From Bacillus sp. ISL-51 (GTDB taxonomy: Bacteria > Bacillota > Bacilli > Bacillales > Bacillaceae), in NCBI RefSeq assembly GCF_018613535.1, contig NZ_JAGGQB010000003.1, positions 248,001 through 312,000 on the forward strand: 64,000 nt of DNA, in the 5' to 3' direction. The notes beneath the pieces were generated by a model. The model made no database searches and had not been told where the DNA came from. It saw only the letters and a list, made by a program, of their open reading frames with translations. A program made the translations under genes and the position numbers. Position 1 is the first letter of the stretch. Every line of letters begins with the position of its first letter. This document shows positions 8,436-16,197 of this stretch, piece by piece.

Positions 8436-9812
8436 TTACGGATTAACCGTTTGCTGATTTTCGGCTGATCCCGTGTCTCCGTTACGGTTTCGCAAATCTT
8501 GTTCAATTTCTTCAAGGCTTTTGCCCTTCGTCTCAGTCACTTTAAACCGGACAAATAAAAAAGCTGCGACGCCGATTGCGGCATAAATGATAAATAAATA
8601 GCTGATGCCGACGGCCTCCATTAACATAGGATACGTCAATGAAACAATTAATGTTCCGGCATGCAGCATTAAGGTCGATACACCCGTCCCAATACCTCTG
8701 ACGTGAAGCGGGAATAATTCAGGAAGCATGACCCACACGACAGGCCCCCAGCTGATGGCAAACACGACGATAAACACGCCTAAACAAATGACCGTCGTCC
8801 ATGATGCGGCGGCCGTATGTTCAAAAAAGAGATTGACTCCGGCCAGAACGAGCAGACTGATGACCATGCCTGCGTTCCCCGCCAGCAGCAGCGGCTTTCG
8901 CCCGACCTTATCAATGATTTTAATAGCCGCAAGCGTCATGATGACATTTACCGCACCGATTCCGACCGTCCCTAATATAGACGCGGAATTGCCGAATCCG
9001 ACATTCGTAAATGTTTTTGGCGCATAATAAATGATTGTATTCGTTCCGATAAACTGCTGCAGAAACGCAAGTCCGAGACCGGCGACCAGCGCAGGTCTGA
9101 CCCACGGCTCAAACAGCTCTTTCAAACCGCCTTCGTTTTCTTTTTCCGCTTCTTTCATTTCATCAATTTCTTCATCAATATCCTTCGTTCCCCGCAATGC
9201 TTCAAGAATCTTTCTCGCTTTCTCTTCTTTGCCGACGGTAAACAGCCAGCGCGGGCTTTCAGGCATAAATAAAATCCCGATCAGCAGAACAGCTGACGGC
9301 ACAGCCGCCAAACCGAGCATCCAGCGCCAAGCCCCTGATTCGGCAAAAATGTAATTCACGATATAAGAAATGAAAATGCCGACCGTAATCATCAGCTGAT
9401 TCAGTGAAGACAGCGCACCGCGTGTATTTTTCGGGGCCAATTCTGATAAATACAGCGGAACGATTGTTGTGGACGTTCCTACGGCAAGTCCGAGAATGAT
9501 TCGGAAAAGGACCATCACCTGTGTATTCGGAGCCAGTGCGACGCCGATTCCGCCTATACAAAATAACAGCGCGGCTGCCATGATGGCTTTTCGTCTTCCG
9601 AACCGATCCGTTAATTTGCCGGCGAACCCCGAACCTATAATCGCCCCCGCCAATAACGAACTGACGACGAGACCTTCCGTAAAAGCGTTCAGCCCCAGTT
9701 CTTTTTTCATAAATAAAATGGCCCCGGAAATAACTCCGGTATCATACCCGTATAACGCGCCGCCGAGGGCGCCGAAAAAATAGAGCCATTTATTCGAATG
9801 TATGCTTTTCAT
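8436..9812 (-). CDS. ywtG: MFS sugar/H+ symporter YwtG
   Basis: Sugar porter family (MFS) transporter with 12 predicted helices, 458 residues, like B. subtilis YwtG; the substrate is unproven. Sugar-porter signatures are present: GYDTGVISGA in helix 1, DRFGRRKA after helix 2, PESPRWL before the central loop, QQFIGTNTIIYYAP in helix 7, DKVGRKPLLL, and PELFPLHVRGIG plus FKVTETKGKSLEEIE at the C-terminus. The ATG has GAGGAGT upstream. It is transcribed against and between the two LCP genes. A leader hairpin at 9821-9862 may pair with its ribosome site. Confidence 0.88.
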   Translation of the reverse strand: MKSIHSNKWLYFFGALGGALYGYDTGVISGAILFMKKELGLNAFTEGLVVSSLLAGAIIGSGFAGKLTDRFGRRKAIMAAALLFCIGGIGVALAPNTQVMVLFRIILGLAVGTSTTIVPLYLSELAPKNTRGALSSLNQLMITVGIFISYIVNYIFAESGAWRWMLGLAAVPSAVLLIGILFMPESPRWLFTVGKEEKARKILEALRGTKDIDEEIDEMKEAEKENEGGLKELFEPWVRPALVAGLGLAFLQQFIGTNTIIYYAPKTFTNVGFGNSASILGTVGIGAVNVIMTLAAIKIIDKVGRKPLLLAGNAGMVISLLVLAGVNLFFEHTAAASWTTVICLGVFIVVFAISWGPVVWVMLPELFPLHVRGIGTGVSTLMLHAGTLIVSLTYPMLMEAVGISYLFIIYAAIGVAAFLFVRFKVTETKGKSLEEIEQDLRNRNGDTGSAENQQTVNP

Positions 9813-9820
9813 GTGTGCAG

Positions 9821-9862
9821 ACTCCTCTCATCCTTCGCTGATCGTCTGTATCAGCGCGGAGT
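9821..9862 (-). promoter_or_regulatory. leader hairpin before ywtG that could mask the ribosome site
   Basis: In the ywtG leader (minus strand), an inner perfect 7-bp stem, CGCTGAT/ATCAGCG (9850-9856 and 9836-9842), is enclosed by ACTCC (9858-9862) and GGAGT (9821-9825). The second is the ribosome site itself. Function is inferred only; no known riboswitch was recognised. Confidence 0.3.
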
Positions 9863-9956
9863 TTTTCTAGACATCCTTTAGCCTGTTTTCTTTTATTTCA
9901 AACCTTTCGCCCTGTTAATTCCCAATTTTTCACTAATTATTTTTTCACAAAGTGAC

Positions 9957-9981
9957 GAAACATTTCCTGATTCCTGCCGTC
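9957..9981 (+). promoter_or_regulatory. ECF-sigma (SigM/SigX type) promoter of tagT
   Basis: GAAAC (9957-9961), 16-base spacer, CGTC (9978-9981). Matches the ECF sigma consensus and the promoter of the duplicate gene at 7309. It lies about 145 bases before the start of tagT, in the 312-base ywtG-tagT gap. SigM control of ywtF is reported for B. subtilis. Confidence 0.65.
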
Positions 9982-10124
9982 AAATATAATGTGAACCTGA
10001 TGCAAAAATAACAGAAAGATGTTGTCGAAATAGAGAGAACGCTCTGGAAGCTCCCGGATGAAGATTTGCTCCAAGTCAACTTTTATGGTACGCTTCACAA
10101 AGAATAGAAACGAGAGGTAATGAT

Positions 10125-11108
10125 ATGGAACGATCACAACACAGGAAAAAGAAAAGACGCCTGAGAAAATGGGTGAAATTTGTAATGGTCGCCGTTGCTT
10201 TCTTATTGGTTATTGCCGGTTCCGTCGGCACTTACGCCTATGTGAAACTCAATAACGCGACGAAAGAAGCACACGTCAACCTTGACCGCGGCGATCAATC
10301 CGTAAAACGGATTAAAGAGTTTGACCCTAAGAAAGATTCTTTCACGGTATTGCTCTTAGGAATTGACGCCCGTGATAATAAAGGCGAAACAGTAGATGAT
10401 GCAAGAAGTGACGCCAACGTGCTCGTCACCTTCAACCGGAAAAAGAAAACAGCAACGATGCTGAGTATCCCGAGGGATTCTTATGTGAACATCCCCGGAC
10501 ACGGCTATGACAAATTTGCGCACGCTCATGCTTACGGCGGTTATAATTTAACTTATAAAACAGTAGAAAACATGCTTGATATTCCGGTAGATTATGTGGT
10601 TGAGAGTAACTTTGACGCGTTCCGGGATGTCGTAAATGAATTGAACGGCATTACGGTAAACGTGAAAAGCCAAAAAATTGCCGATCGTATCAAAGTGGAT
10701 ACAAAAGGAAAAGTCGTGTTAAAGCCGGGAGTCCAAACGCTGGACGGAGAACAAGCACTGGCTTATGTCAGAACACGTAAAGCCGACACCGATCTGATGC
10801 GCGGACAAAGACAGATGGAAGTACTGAACGCCATTATAAAAAAATCTAAATCATTAAGCTCTATCCCTTCTTATGACGATATTGTCGACAGCCTAGGGAA
10901 AAATTTAAAAATGAACTTATCTCTGAATGACGCCATCGGTCTGTTCCCGTTTATCACATCTTTAAAATCAGTCGATTCTTTGCAGCTGACGGGAGCTGAC
11001 AGCTATATTTACACCCCTCAGTACGGCAAAAATATTTATTACTTCAAACTGGATGAAGAGAAGCTTCAAGAAGTAAAAACAAAATTAAAGAAAGATTTAG
11101 CCGAATAA
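10125..11108 (+). CDS. tagT: LCP-family wall teichoic acid ligase TagT (YwtF)
   Basis: Transfers wall teichoic acid from lipid carrier to peptidoglycan at the outer membrane face. 327 residues: cytoplasmic RKKKRRLRKW, one transmembrane helix (about 20-38), LCP domain with LLLGIDARD, ARSDANVLVTFN, SIPRDSYVNIPGHG and RTRKADTDLMRGQRQMEVL. The ATG at 10125 has GAGAGGT upstream. It is the syntenic equivalent of B. subtilis ywtF, lying before ywtE. The product is very similar to that of 7407-8390, including identical promoter architecture. It is followed by a strong terminator. Confidence 0.9.
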   Translation: MERSQHRKKKRRLRKWVKFVMVAVAFLLVIAGSVGTYAYVKLNNATKEAHVNLDRGDQSVKRIKEFDPKKDSFTVLLLGIDARDNKGETVDDARSDANVLVTFNRKKKTATMLSIPRDSYVNIPGHGYDKFAHAHAYGGYNLTYKTVENMLDIPVDYVVESNFDAFRDVVNELNGITVNVKSQKIADRIKVDTKGKVVLKPGVQTLDGEQALAYVRTRKADTDLMRGQRQMEVLNAIIKKSKSLSSIPSYDDIVDSLGKNLKMNLSLNDAIGLFPFITSLKSVDSLQLTGADSYIYTPQYGKNIYYFKLDEEKLQEVKTKLKKDLAE

Positions 11109-11114
11109 AGGCTG

Positions 11115-11146
11115 ACGGTGGGGTTTTAGATAACCCCGCCGTTTTT
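11115..11146 (+). terminator. terminator after tagT
   Basis: Strong G+C-rich hairpin: ACGGTGGGG pairs with CCCCGCCGT, followed by T5. Confidence 0.85.
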
Positions 11147-11264
11147 CTGTTGAAAAAAAGAAGATGAAGGTATAGCCTTTTACTAACGGCTTTTCTGTTG
11201 ATTTCGCAAAAAGCTGAACATACTAACCGAAGCAGCTTTATTTTTAAGGAGGGCATCCATACAT

Positions 11265-12122
11265 ATGAAACTGATAGCAATTGACTTAGACGGCACATTA
11301 TTAAACTCGGATAGTGTGATTTCTCCGGAAAACAGAGCGGCTTTAAAAAGAGCGGACGAGGCGGGCATTCTCGTGGCCATCTGCACGGGCAGAGCCACTT
11401 TTGATGTAAAAGCGCTTCTCGAAGGTTTGGATATTCCGATCATTGCGGCAAATGGCGGCACGGTTCATGATAAAGGCTATCGCCTCGTGAGCCGGATGCT
11501 GATGGACCAGCAGGCCGGAAAAGATATCGCCGCTTATTTAACGGCAAAAGACATTTATTTTGAGGTGTACACGGATGATCATTTACTTTCACCTTATGAT
11601 GGTGAAACCAAGCTTCAGGCTGAGCTGGACATCCTGAAAAGCGCCAATCCAAAGGAAGATTTTCAAACGTTATGGCAAGGCGCAAAGACGCAGTTCAAGC
11701 AATTCGGGATTAAGCCCGTTCAGGATATACAGGCGGTGTTTAACGGAGACGAACATATTTACAAGCTGCTTTGTTTCTCCTTTGATATGGAAAAACTGAA
11801 AAACGCCAAAGAGGAAATCAAACATCATCACAAACTGTCCCAAACCTCCTCCGGAAAGCACATTATCGAAATCCTTCCGGCAGAATCCGGCAAAGGACGG
11901 GCCCTGACGGAGCTTGCATCGCTTTACGGAATCGAAAAACAAGATATTTACGCCATCGGCGACAGCCCCAATGATTTATCCATGTTTGCGGCAGCCGGAA
12001 ACAGAATCGCTATGGGCAATGCGATTGATAAGCTGAAGGAACAAAGCACGTACATTACAAAAAGCAATGATGAAAACGGAGTTGCGTATTTTATTCATCA
12101 GCTGCTTGAGAATCAAATATAA
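11265..12122 (+). CDS. ywtE: HAD-family sugar/nucleotide phosphatase YwtE
   Basis: Cytoplasmic phosphatase of the HAD type IIB (Cof) family, 285 residues; related Bacillus proteins act on FMN or erythrose/ribitol phosphates, but the substrate cannot be read here. Motif I DLDGTLLNS lies at residues 7-15, the motif II threonine is in CTGRA, motif III is the lysine before GRALTELA, and motif IV is GDSPNDLSM. AAGGAGG precedes the ATG at 11265. It follows tagT after a terminator, so it is probably separately transcribed. It is a paralog of YwpJ at 61913, with an identical start MKLIAIDLDGTLLNS. Confidence 0.88.
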   Translation: MKLIAIDLDGTLLNSDSVISPENRAALKRADEAGILVAICTGRATFDVKALLEGLDIPIIAANGGTVHDKGYRLVSRMLMDQQAGKDIAAYLTAKDIYFEVYTDDHLLSPYDGETKLQAELDILKSANPKEDFQTLWQGAKTQFKQFGIKPVQDIQAVFNGDEHIYKLLCFSFDMEKLKNAKEEIKHHHKLSQTSSGKHIIEILPAESGKGRALTELASLYGIEKQDIYAIGDSPNDLSMFAAAGNRIAMGNAIDKLKEQSTYITKSNDENGVAYFIHQLLENQI

Positions 12123-12145
12123 AATCCGCACACCGATGACAAAAG

Positions 12146-12172
12146 CCAGATCATGTAATGATATGGTTTTTT
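12146..12172 (+). terminator. terminator after ywtE
   Basis: CCAGATCAT pairs with ATGATATGG (one mismatch, 3-base loop), followed by T6. Confidence 0.7.
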
Positions 12173-12263
12173 GTTTTGCAATGAACACCGCACCTTACAT
12201 TTCTAAAAAATGATTCCCAAAGCTTAAGATAAATTGTAAAATAAAGCAAAAAGGAGTTATATA

Positions 12264-12989
12264 ATGTCAAATGTTATGTTTGTGCTTGGATTTCTCGCTT
12301 TTCTCCTTGCACTTGGCTACGGATTTTTCCACCTCATATGCAAAGCTGTAAAAAAAGAAAAACGATTCTCAAAACTGCTGTTTTGGCCGCTTCTCATCGG
12401 CGGACTCGCCCTTACCCTCATCAGCGCTTCCTTCGCCGGGCCGGATATCGCCGCCACAAAGGCTGATGAAAAATACAGCACGCTTGATTCGGCCTATCAA
12501 AAATTATCGACAGAACATCAAGCGCTTGAGAAAAAATATGAAAACATCAGTGAAGAGGCTAAAAAAGAGAAAGCGGAAGCTGAAGCAAGCAATGAAGACA
12601 AGCTCAGCAAGCTGAGCAAAGAAATCGACGAGCTGAAAAAAAACAACAAATCGTTAGAATCAGACAACAAGAAATTGCAGGATTCCCAAAAGAAGCTTGA
12701 AAAAACAAACAAAACACTGCAAGCAGAAAACAAAACGCTGCAGAAGAAAAAAGAAGAAACAAAAACAGCCGGAGCGGCTGAAACGGCACAGGGCGCCGCC
12801 CATTCCTCCGGAGGAAATTCAAATACGAAAACACCCGACACCGCTCAAGGCTGCAGCATTAAAGGCAGCCGAAACGGCATTTATCATACGCCGGGGAGTA
12901 CATACTACAGCCGGACGACAGATCCCGTCCGAATGTTCTGCTCCGTTGAAGAAGCTGAGGCCGCGGGCTACAAAGCGCCGAAACGATGA
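12264..12989 (+). CDS. membrane-anchored coiled-coil protein with C-terminal sunset-type domain
   Basis: Function unknown. 241 residues: two hydrophobic helices at about 3-25 and 42-60, a long Lys/Glu-rich coiled coil from about 70 to 170, a short Ala/Gly/Ser linker, and a C-terminal domain of about 45 residues. That domain has [18 protein letters not shown] and [12 protein letters not shown], which I recall as the small sunset domain found at the ends of secreted or membrane proteins and nucleases. It contains two cysteines. ATG at 12264 has AAAGGAG upstream. It lies between ywtE and pgdS where B. subtilis, as I recall, has no gene, so it is probably an accessory insertion. It ends in a bidirectional terminator shared with pgdS. 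Confidence 0.8.
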   Translation: MSNVMFVLGFLAFLLALGYGFFHLICKAVKKEKRFSKLLFWPLLIGGLALTLISASFAGPDIAATKADEKYSTLDSAYQKLSTEHQALEKKYENISEEAKKEKAEAEASNEDKLSKLSKEIDELKKNNKSLESDNKKLQDSQKKLEKTNKTLQAENKTLQKKKEETKTAGAAETAQGAAHSSGGNSNTKTPDTAQGCSIKGSRNGIYHTPGSTYYSRTTDPVRMFCSVEEAEAAGYKAPKR

Positions 12990-12990
12990 A

Positions 12991-13026
12991 AAAAAGACTT
13001 CAGAGAGTTCCTCTGAAGTCTTTTTT
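12991..13026. terminator. bidirectional terminator between the sunset-domain gene and pgdS
   Basis: AAAAAGACTTCAGAG pairs with CTCTGAAGTCTTTTT; the long perfect stem with A-run and T-run serves both converging genes and overlaps the pgdS stop codon. Confidence 0.9.
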
Positions 13027-14263
13027 ACGGAATCCTGACACCGCCTGCATACTTATCCTTCCAGTATTGGCTTGTGTTCATATTGGTAATGGTGACGCCG
13101 GACGATACGGTGGCATGAATAACTTGCCCGTTTCCGATATAGATGGCCGGATTTAAGCTTTCCGCTTTTAAAAAAACCAAATCACCAGGCTTTACATCTT
13201 GTTTATCAATCCGAGTTCCCGCCTGCATTTGCTTTTCCGCATAACGCGGCAGGCTGATGCCTGCGGCTTTTTGATAGACGTATTGGATAAAGCCCGCCGT
13301 ATCAAAGCCTGTTTTCGGTGAGACGCCGCCTTTTTGATAGGGGGCGATTCCGATATAGAGAGCCGCCTCTGAAACGATTGGGTTTTCTTTGGGGATCGAT
13401 AAATTGTTGAATCTGCGTACACCGGAAAGCCGTTTTTGCCAATAATCCTCCGATAAGTAGGAAATGGTGACCTTTTCTGTGCGGCTGGCATGGATGAATC
13501 TGCCTCCGCCCGCATAAATACCGGCGTGAGATATTCCTTTTTTATATGTGTTGCTGAAATAGATAATGTCACCAGGCTTCATATCCGCCACTTTGATTTT
13601 TTCACCGACCGTCCACTGCTGCTCGGCTGATCTCGGCAAATAAATGTGCAGCTTGTTTTCAAAAACATATTGAACAAATCCTGAACAGTCGAATCCTTCT
13701 TCTGGCGTGCTTCCGCCAAAAACATACGGAATGTCGAGATACCGTTCGGCTTCCTGCACAATCGGGTTATTGGACAGTTCCGGATCTTTTGAAATCCGTC
13801 TTGCGCCGAGATATAAGTTCATCCAATAGCTGCTTTTTTGAAAATTTGTAACGGTTACTCCCGCCGACTGGGAGCTGTGAATCATTTCCCCGCCTCCGAT
13901 ATAAAGGCCTTCATGGACAGGCGTGTTTCCTGACGAATCCGATTTTCTGAAAAAGACAATATCACCAGGCGAAAGATCGCCTTCTTTTACGGCGGCTCCG
14001 ACTTTCCATTGATCACCGGCCGTTCTCGGCAGATGAATGTTCTGCTTTGCGAAAAGATAATGAATGAATCCGGATGGATCGAAGCCTTCCCTCGGCTGTT
14101 CGCCCCCGTAAAGATATCTATATCCGACAAGCTTTTGCGCCTTCTCTATCATCGGCGCAAAAGCTTGAGAGTCCGCTTCGGCGATTTCCGTTCTCGTTAT
14201 TACAGGTGTCACAAGGCAAATCATAAGGCCAGCAAGCATATACTTCCTCCAGCTTGTGAGCAT
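13025..14263 (-). CDS. pgdS: gamma-DL-glutamyl hydrolase, PGA-degrading (PgdS/YwtD)
   Basis: Secreted endopeptidase that cuts poly-gamma-glutamate made by the adjacent pgs operon. 412 residues: signal peptide ending near the AEA at about 32, then three NlpC/P60 repeats. In repeat 1 the catalytic position reads FDPSGF, in repeat 2 FDCSGF (about residue 190, with histidine in ISHAGIYAGG), in repeat 3 FDTAGF without the matching histidine. Thus only the middle repeat shows a classical Cys-His pair; as far as I recall the B. subtilis protein has the same pattern. A SigD promoter lies upstream. It is downstream of pgsE but separated by a terminator, so it is an independent unit. Confidence 0.92.
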   Translation of the reverse strand: MLTSWRKYMLAGLMICLVTPVITRTEIAEADSQAFAPMIEKAQKLVGYRYLYGGEQPREGFDPSGFIHYLFAKQNIHLPRTAGDQWKVGAAVKEGDLSPGDIVFFRKSDSSGNTPVHEGLYIGGGEMIHSSQSAGVTVTNFQKSSYWMNLYLGARRISKDPELSNNPIVQEAERYLDIPYVFGGSTPEEGFDCSGFVQYVFENKLHIYLPRSAEQQWTVGEKIKVADMKPGDIIYFSNTYKKGISHAGIYAGGGRFIHASRTEKVTISYLSEDYWQKRLSGVRRFNNLSIPKENPIVSEAALYIGIAPYQKGGVSPKTGFDTAGFIQYVYQKAAGISLPRYAEKQMQAGTRIDKQDVKPGDLVFLKAESLNPAIYIGNGQVIHATVSSGVTITNMNTSQYWKDKYAGGVRIP

Positions 14264-14300
14264 GTTCCCTATTCACTCTCCCTCCTATTTAGTAGTTTTA

Positions 14301-14327
14301 ACATCGGTATGTTTTAACAAATGTTTA
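14301..14327 (-). promoter_or_regulatory. SigD promoter of pgdS
   Basis: Minus strand TAAA (14327-14324), 15 bases, ACCGATGT (14308-14301), 6 of 8 to the SigD -10 GCCGATAT. SigD dependence of ywtD is reported in B. subtilis. Confidence 0.7.
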
Positions 14328-14340
14328 GGAGGAAGCATAT

Positions 14341-14384
14341 AAAAAAAGACTTGCCGGGGAGCCTGAATACAGGCTGCCGGCAAG
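14341..14384 (-). terminator. terminator of the pgs operon
   Basis: On the minus strand CTTGCCGG...AGCCTG pairs with CAGGCT...CCGGCAAG (one internal mismatch), followed shortly by T7. It separates pgsE from pgdS. Confidence 0.88.
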
Positions 14385-14400
14385 CCGGGAGCATTGCTGC

Positions 14401-14562
14401 TTATTTTGCGTCTGATGTTTCTTCTAGCTGAATCTTTTGCATTTCCGCATCAATTTTTTGTTTCTCTTGATCTGTCAGCTGATCGTTAAATTTAAAAGCT
14501 GACATAAACATAAATACCATAATAATAGCTGCGAACGGCCAGCCGGTTTTAATGATTTTCAT
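14401..14562 (-). CDS. pgsE: poly-gamma-glutamate synthase small subunit PgsE
   Basis: Small membrane-associated protein of the PGA synthase complex, 53 residues, starting MKIIKTGWPFAAIIMVFMFM (one helix, about 8-22) and followed by a charged tail. It is last in pgsBCAE. The ribosome site GGAGTGATGA overlaps the end of pgsA, and the gap is six bases. The B. subtilis equivalent (YwtC) is of similar length and needed for PGA under some metal conditions. Followed by a strong terminator. Confidence 0.85.
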   Translation of the reverse strand: MKIIKTGWPFAAIIMVFMFMSAFKFNDQLTDQEKQKIDAEMQKIQLEETSDAK

Positions 14563-14568
14563 TGCTCA

Positions 14569-15717
14569 TCACTCCGCTTTCTTTTTTAAAATATCACTGT
14601 GATCGACATCAAACGTTAATTTTCCGTCTTTAACACTCCACTTGAAATTCGATTCTTTTGTCAGTTCGCGAATAATCGTTTTTTCATTGATGCTGCCTTT
14701 TTTGACCGGGGCAGGTGTCGCTTCATGAATTTTCATCGGCGTGATTTCAAAGCGTCCCGTTCCGTTTTTCTGCAAATGATATTGGACAAGCGCGCTGTCT
14801 CTTGTTCTCGTCCATCCTTGGTCGAATACGAAGTTCCCCAGGCTGTAGAAAATGACGGTGCCGTGGTACATTTCGATCGGCTCTAATACGTGCGGATGGT
14901 GGCCGACGATAATATCCGCGCCTGCATCTGACATGGCTCTTGCCAATTGGCGCTGCCTGTCATTCGGATCGTTATCATATTCCTGGCCCCAGTGCGTCTG
15001 GACAACGACAAGGTCCGCGTTCTTTTTGGCCTTAGAAATCATCGGAATAAACAGCTCCGGATCAGCCGGCAGCACGCCCGGTGCATTTCGTTTGGCGGTA
15101 AAGTCTTTTCCGTATACATCGGTGAATCCTAAAGTTGCGATTTTGATTCCGTTTACATCTTGATAAGAAATATTCTGTTCGGCTTCCTTCAGCGTTAAGC
15201 CGGCTCCGACGAGTTCAAGATTTTGCTTTGAAAATTCTTCAACTGTATCCTGCATTCCTTGAGGGCCGTAGTCCATCGCATGGTTGTTAGCGCCTGTCAG
15301 AACGGTGAAATTCATATCCTTTAATACTTTTACGGCATCTTTATTTGACTGAAGGTGGATATTTTTATCCGCTTCTTTGTAGTTCTTTTTATATGTGACC
15401 GGGTTTTCAAAGTTCCCTGACACATAATCGGATGCTTCGAAAAATGGCTTCGCGTAACGGAAGACGCTTTCTGTTCCCTTGCGGCCTGTAACTTTTTCCA
15501 CATATCGGCCCATCATGATATCTCCGACAAAAGAGGCTGACACTACGTCATCGGCATTCCGTTTCACACTCGGCGTTTCCGCCTTCCCTGTCAGTATGCA
15601 GACAAACATCAGGCAAAAGACGATAGGCAGAGCGATAAAAACGTGAAGATTGGTCTTTTTTTTCTGCTGTTTTGTCAGTTTTAACAGTTTTTCTTGAAAG
15701 CTTAATTGTTTTTTCAT
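14569..15717 (-). CDS. pgsA: poly-gamma-glutamate synthase subunit PgsA (CapA)
   Basis: Membrane-anchored subunit needed for PGA chain extension and export; it has the CapA metallophosphatase-like fold. 382 residues: cytoplasmic basic N-terminus, one helix (about 28-46), then the extracellular domain with FVGDIMMGRYVEK, NFENPVT, NNHAMDYG, HWGQEYD and VGHHPHVLEP, which carry the conserved Asp, Asn and His residues. ATG at 15717 (MKKQLSFQEKLLKL) was chosen because AAGGTG lies about nine bases upstream and the start matches B. subtilis YwtB; a 4-codon extension is possible. It lies third in pgsBCAE. Confidence 0.93.
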   Translation of the reverse strand: MKKQLSFQEKLLKLTKQQKKKTNLHVFIALPIVFCLMFVCILTGKAETPSVKRNADDVVSASFVGDIMMGRYVEKVTGRKGTESVFRYAKPFFEASDYVSGNFENPVTYKKNYKEADKNIHLQSNKDAVKVLKDMNFTVLTGANNHAMDYGPQGMQDTVEEFSKQNLELVGAGLTLKEAEQNISYQDVNGIKIATLGFTDVYGKDFTAKRNAPGVLPADPELFIPMISKAKKNADLVVVQTHWGQEYDNDPNDRQRQLARAMSDAGADIIVGHHPHVLEPIEMYHGTVIFYSLGNFVFDQGWTRTRDSALVQYHLQKNGTGRFEITPMKIHEATPAPVKKGSINEKTIIRELTKESNFKWSVKDGKLTFDVDHSDILKKKAE

Positions 15718-15735
15718 CGTTTGACACACCTTACA

Positions 15736-16185
15736 TTAGATTAAGTAGTAAGCAAACATAATGGCAAAAGTCGCGCCGCTTAAGAACAGCGTGCTGGCAA
15801 ATGTGATCGTTAATCCTTGTTTCTGAATGGTGTTGGCAATTAATCCCGGGACAATGATACCGATTCCGCGGAATTCGGATATCTCAAACGGGACAATCGG
15901 ATAGAGAAAATCAAGTGCAATTTTTAAGCATATCCCTGTAATGAGCATCGCCGCGAACTTTCTGCGGCCGTACAAGATCATAAATCTGGATAGCCCGTAT
16001 TTGACGATGACGTATGTAAGAAGGCTGACGAATAGCACGAGCAATATAAAGACCGGCTGATTAAAAACAAGCCCCAAATATCCCGGTACAACTAACCCGG
16101 CAGGCACAATACCCGTTTTTTCCGCAAAAATTAAACTGATTAACACGCCTAAAATAAGTGAAATATATAAATCTGATCCGAACAT
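15736..16185 (-). CDS. pgsC: poly-gamma-glutamate synthase membrane subunit PgsC (CapC)
   Basis: Integral membrane partner of the PgsB ligase; together they form the PGA-synthesising core. 149 residues, the same as B. subtilis PgsC, almost wholly hydrophobic with about five helices and conserved Gly/Pro turns such as VPAGLVVPGYLGL and RGIGIIVPGLIANT. The ribosome site AGGAGGAAAAG precedes the ATG. It lies 12 bases after pgsB. Confidence 0.93.
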   Translation of the reverse strand: MFGSDLYISLILGVLISLIFAEKTGIVPAGLVVPGYLGLVFNQPVFILLVLFVSLLTYVIVKYGLSRFMILYGRRKFAAMLITGICLKIALDFLYPIVPFEISEFRGIGIIVPGLIANTIQKQGLTITFASTLFLSGATFAIMFAYYLI

Positions 16186-16197
16186 TTACTTTTCCTC

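Noticed and set aside
9937-10137. 66-codon minus-strand ORF in the ywtG-tagT gap
   Set aside because: It covers the ECF promoter and tagT leader, with no ribosome site and no recognisable content.
12518-12841. Ser/Phe-rich ORFs antisense to the coiled-coil gene
   Set aside because: Shadows of a Lys/Glu-rich coding sequence.
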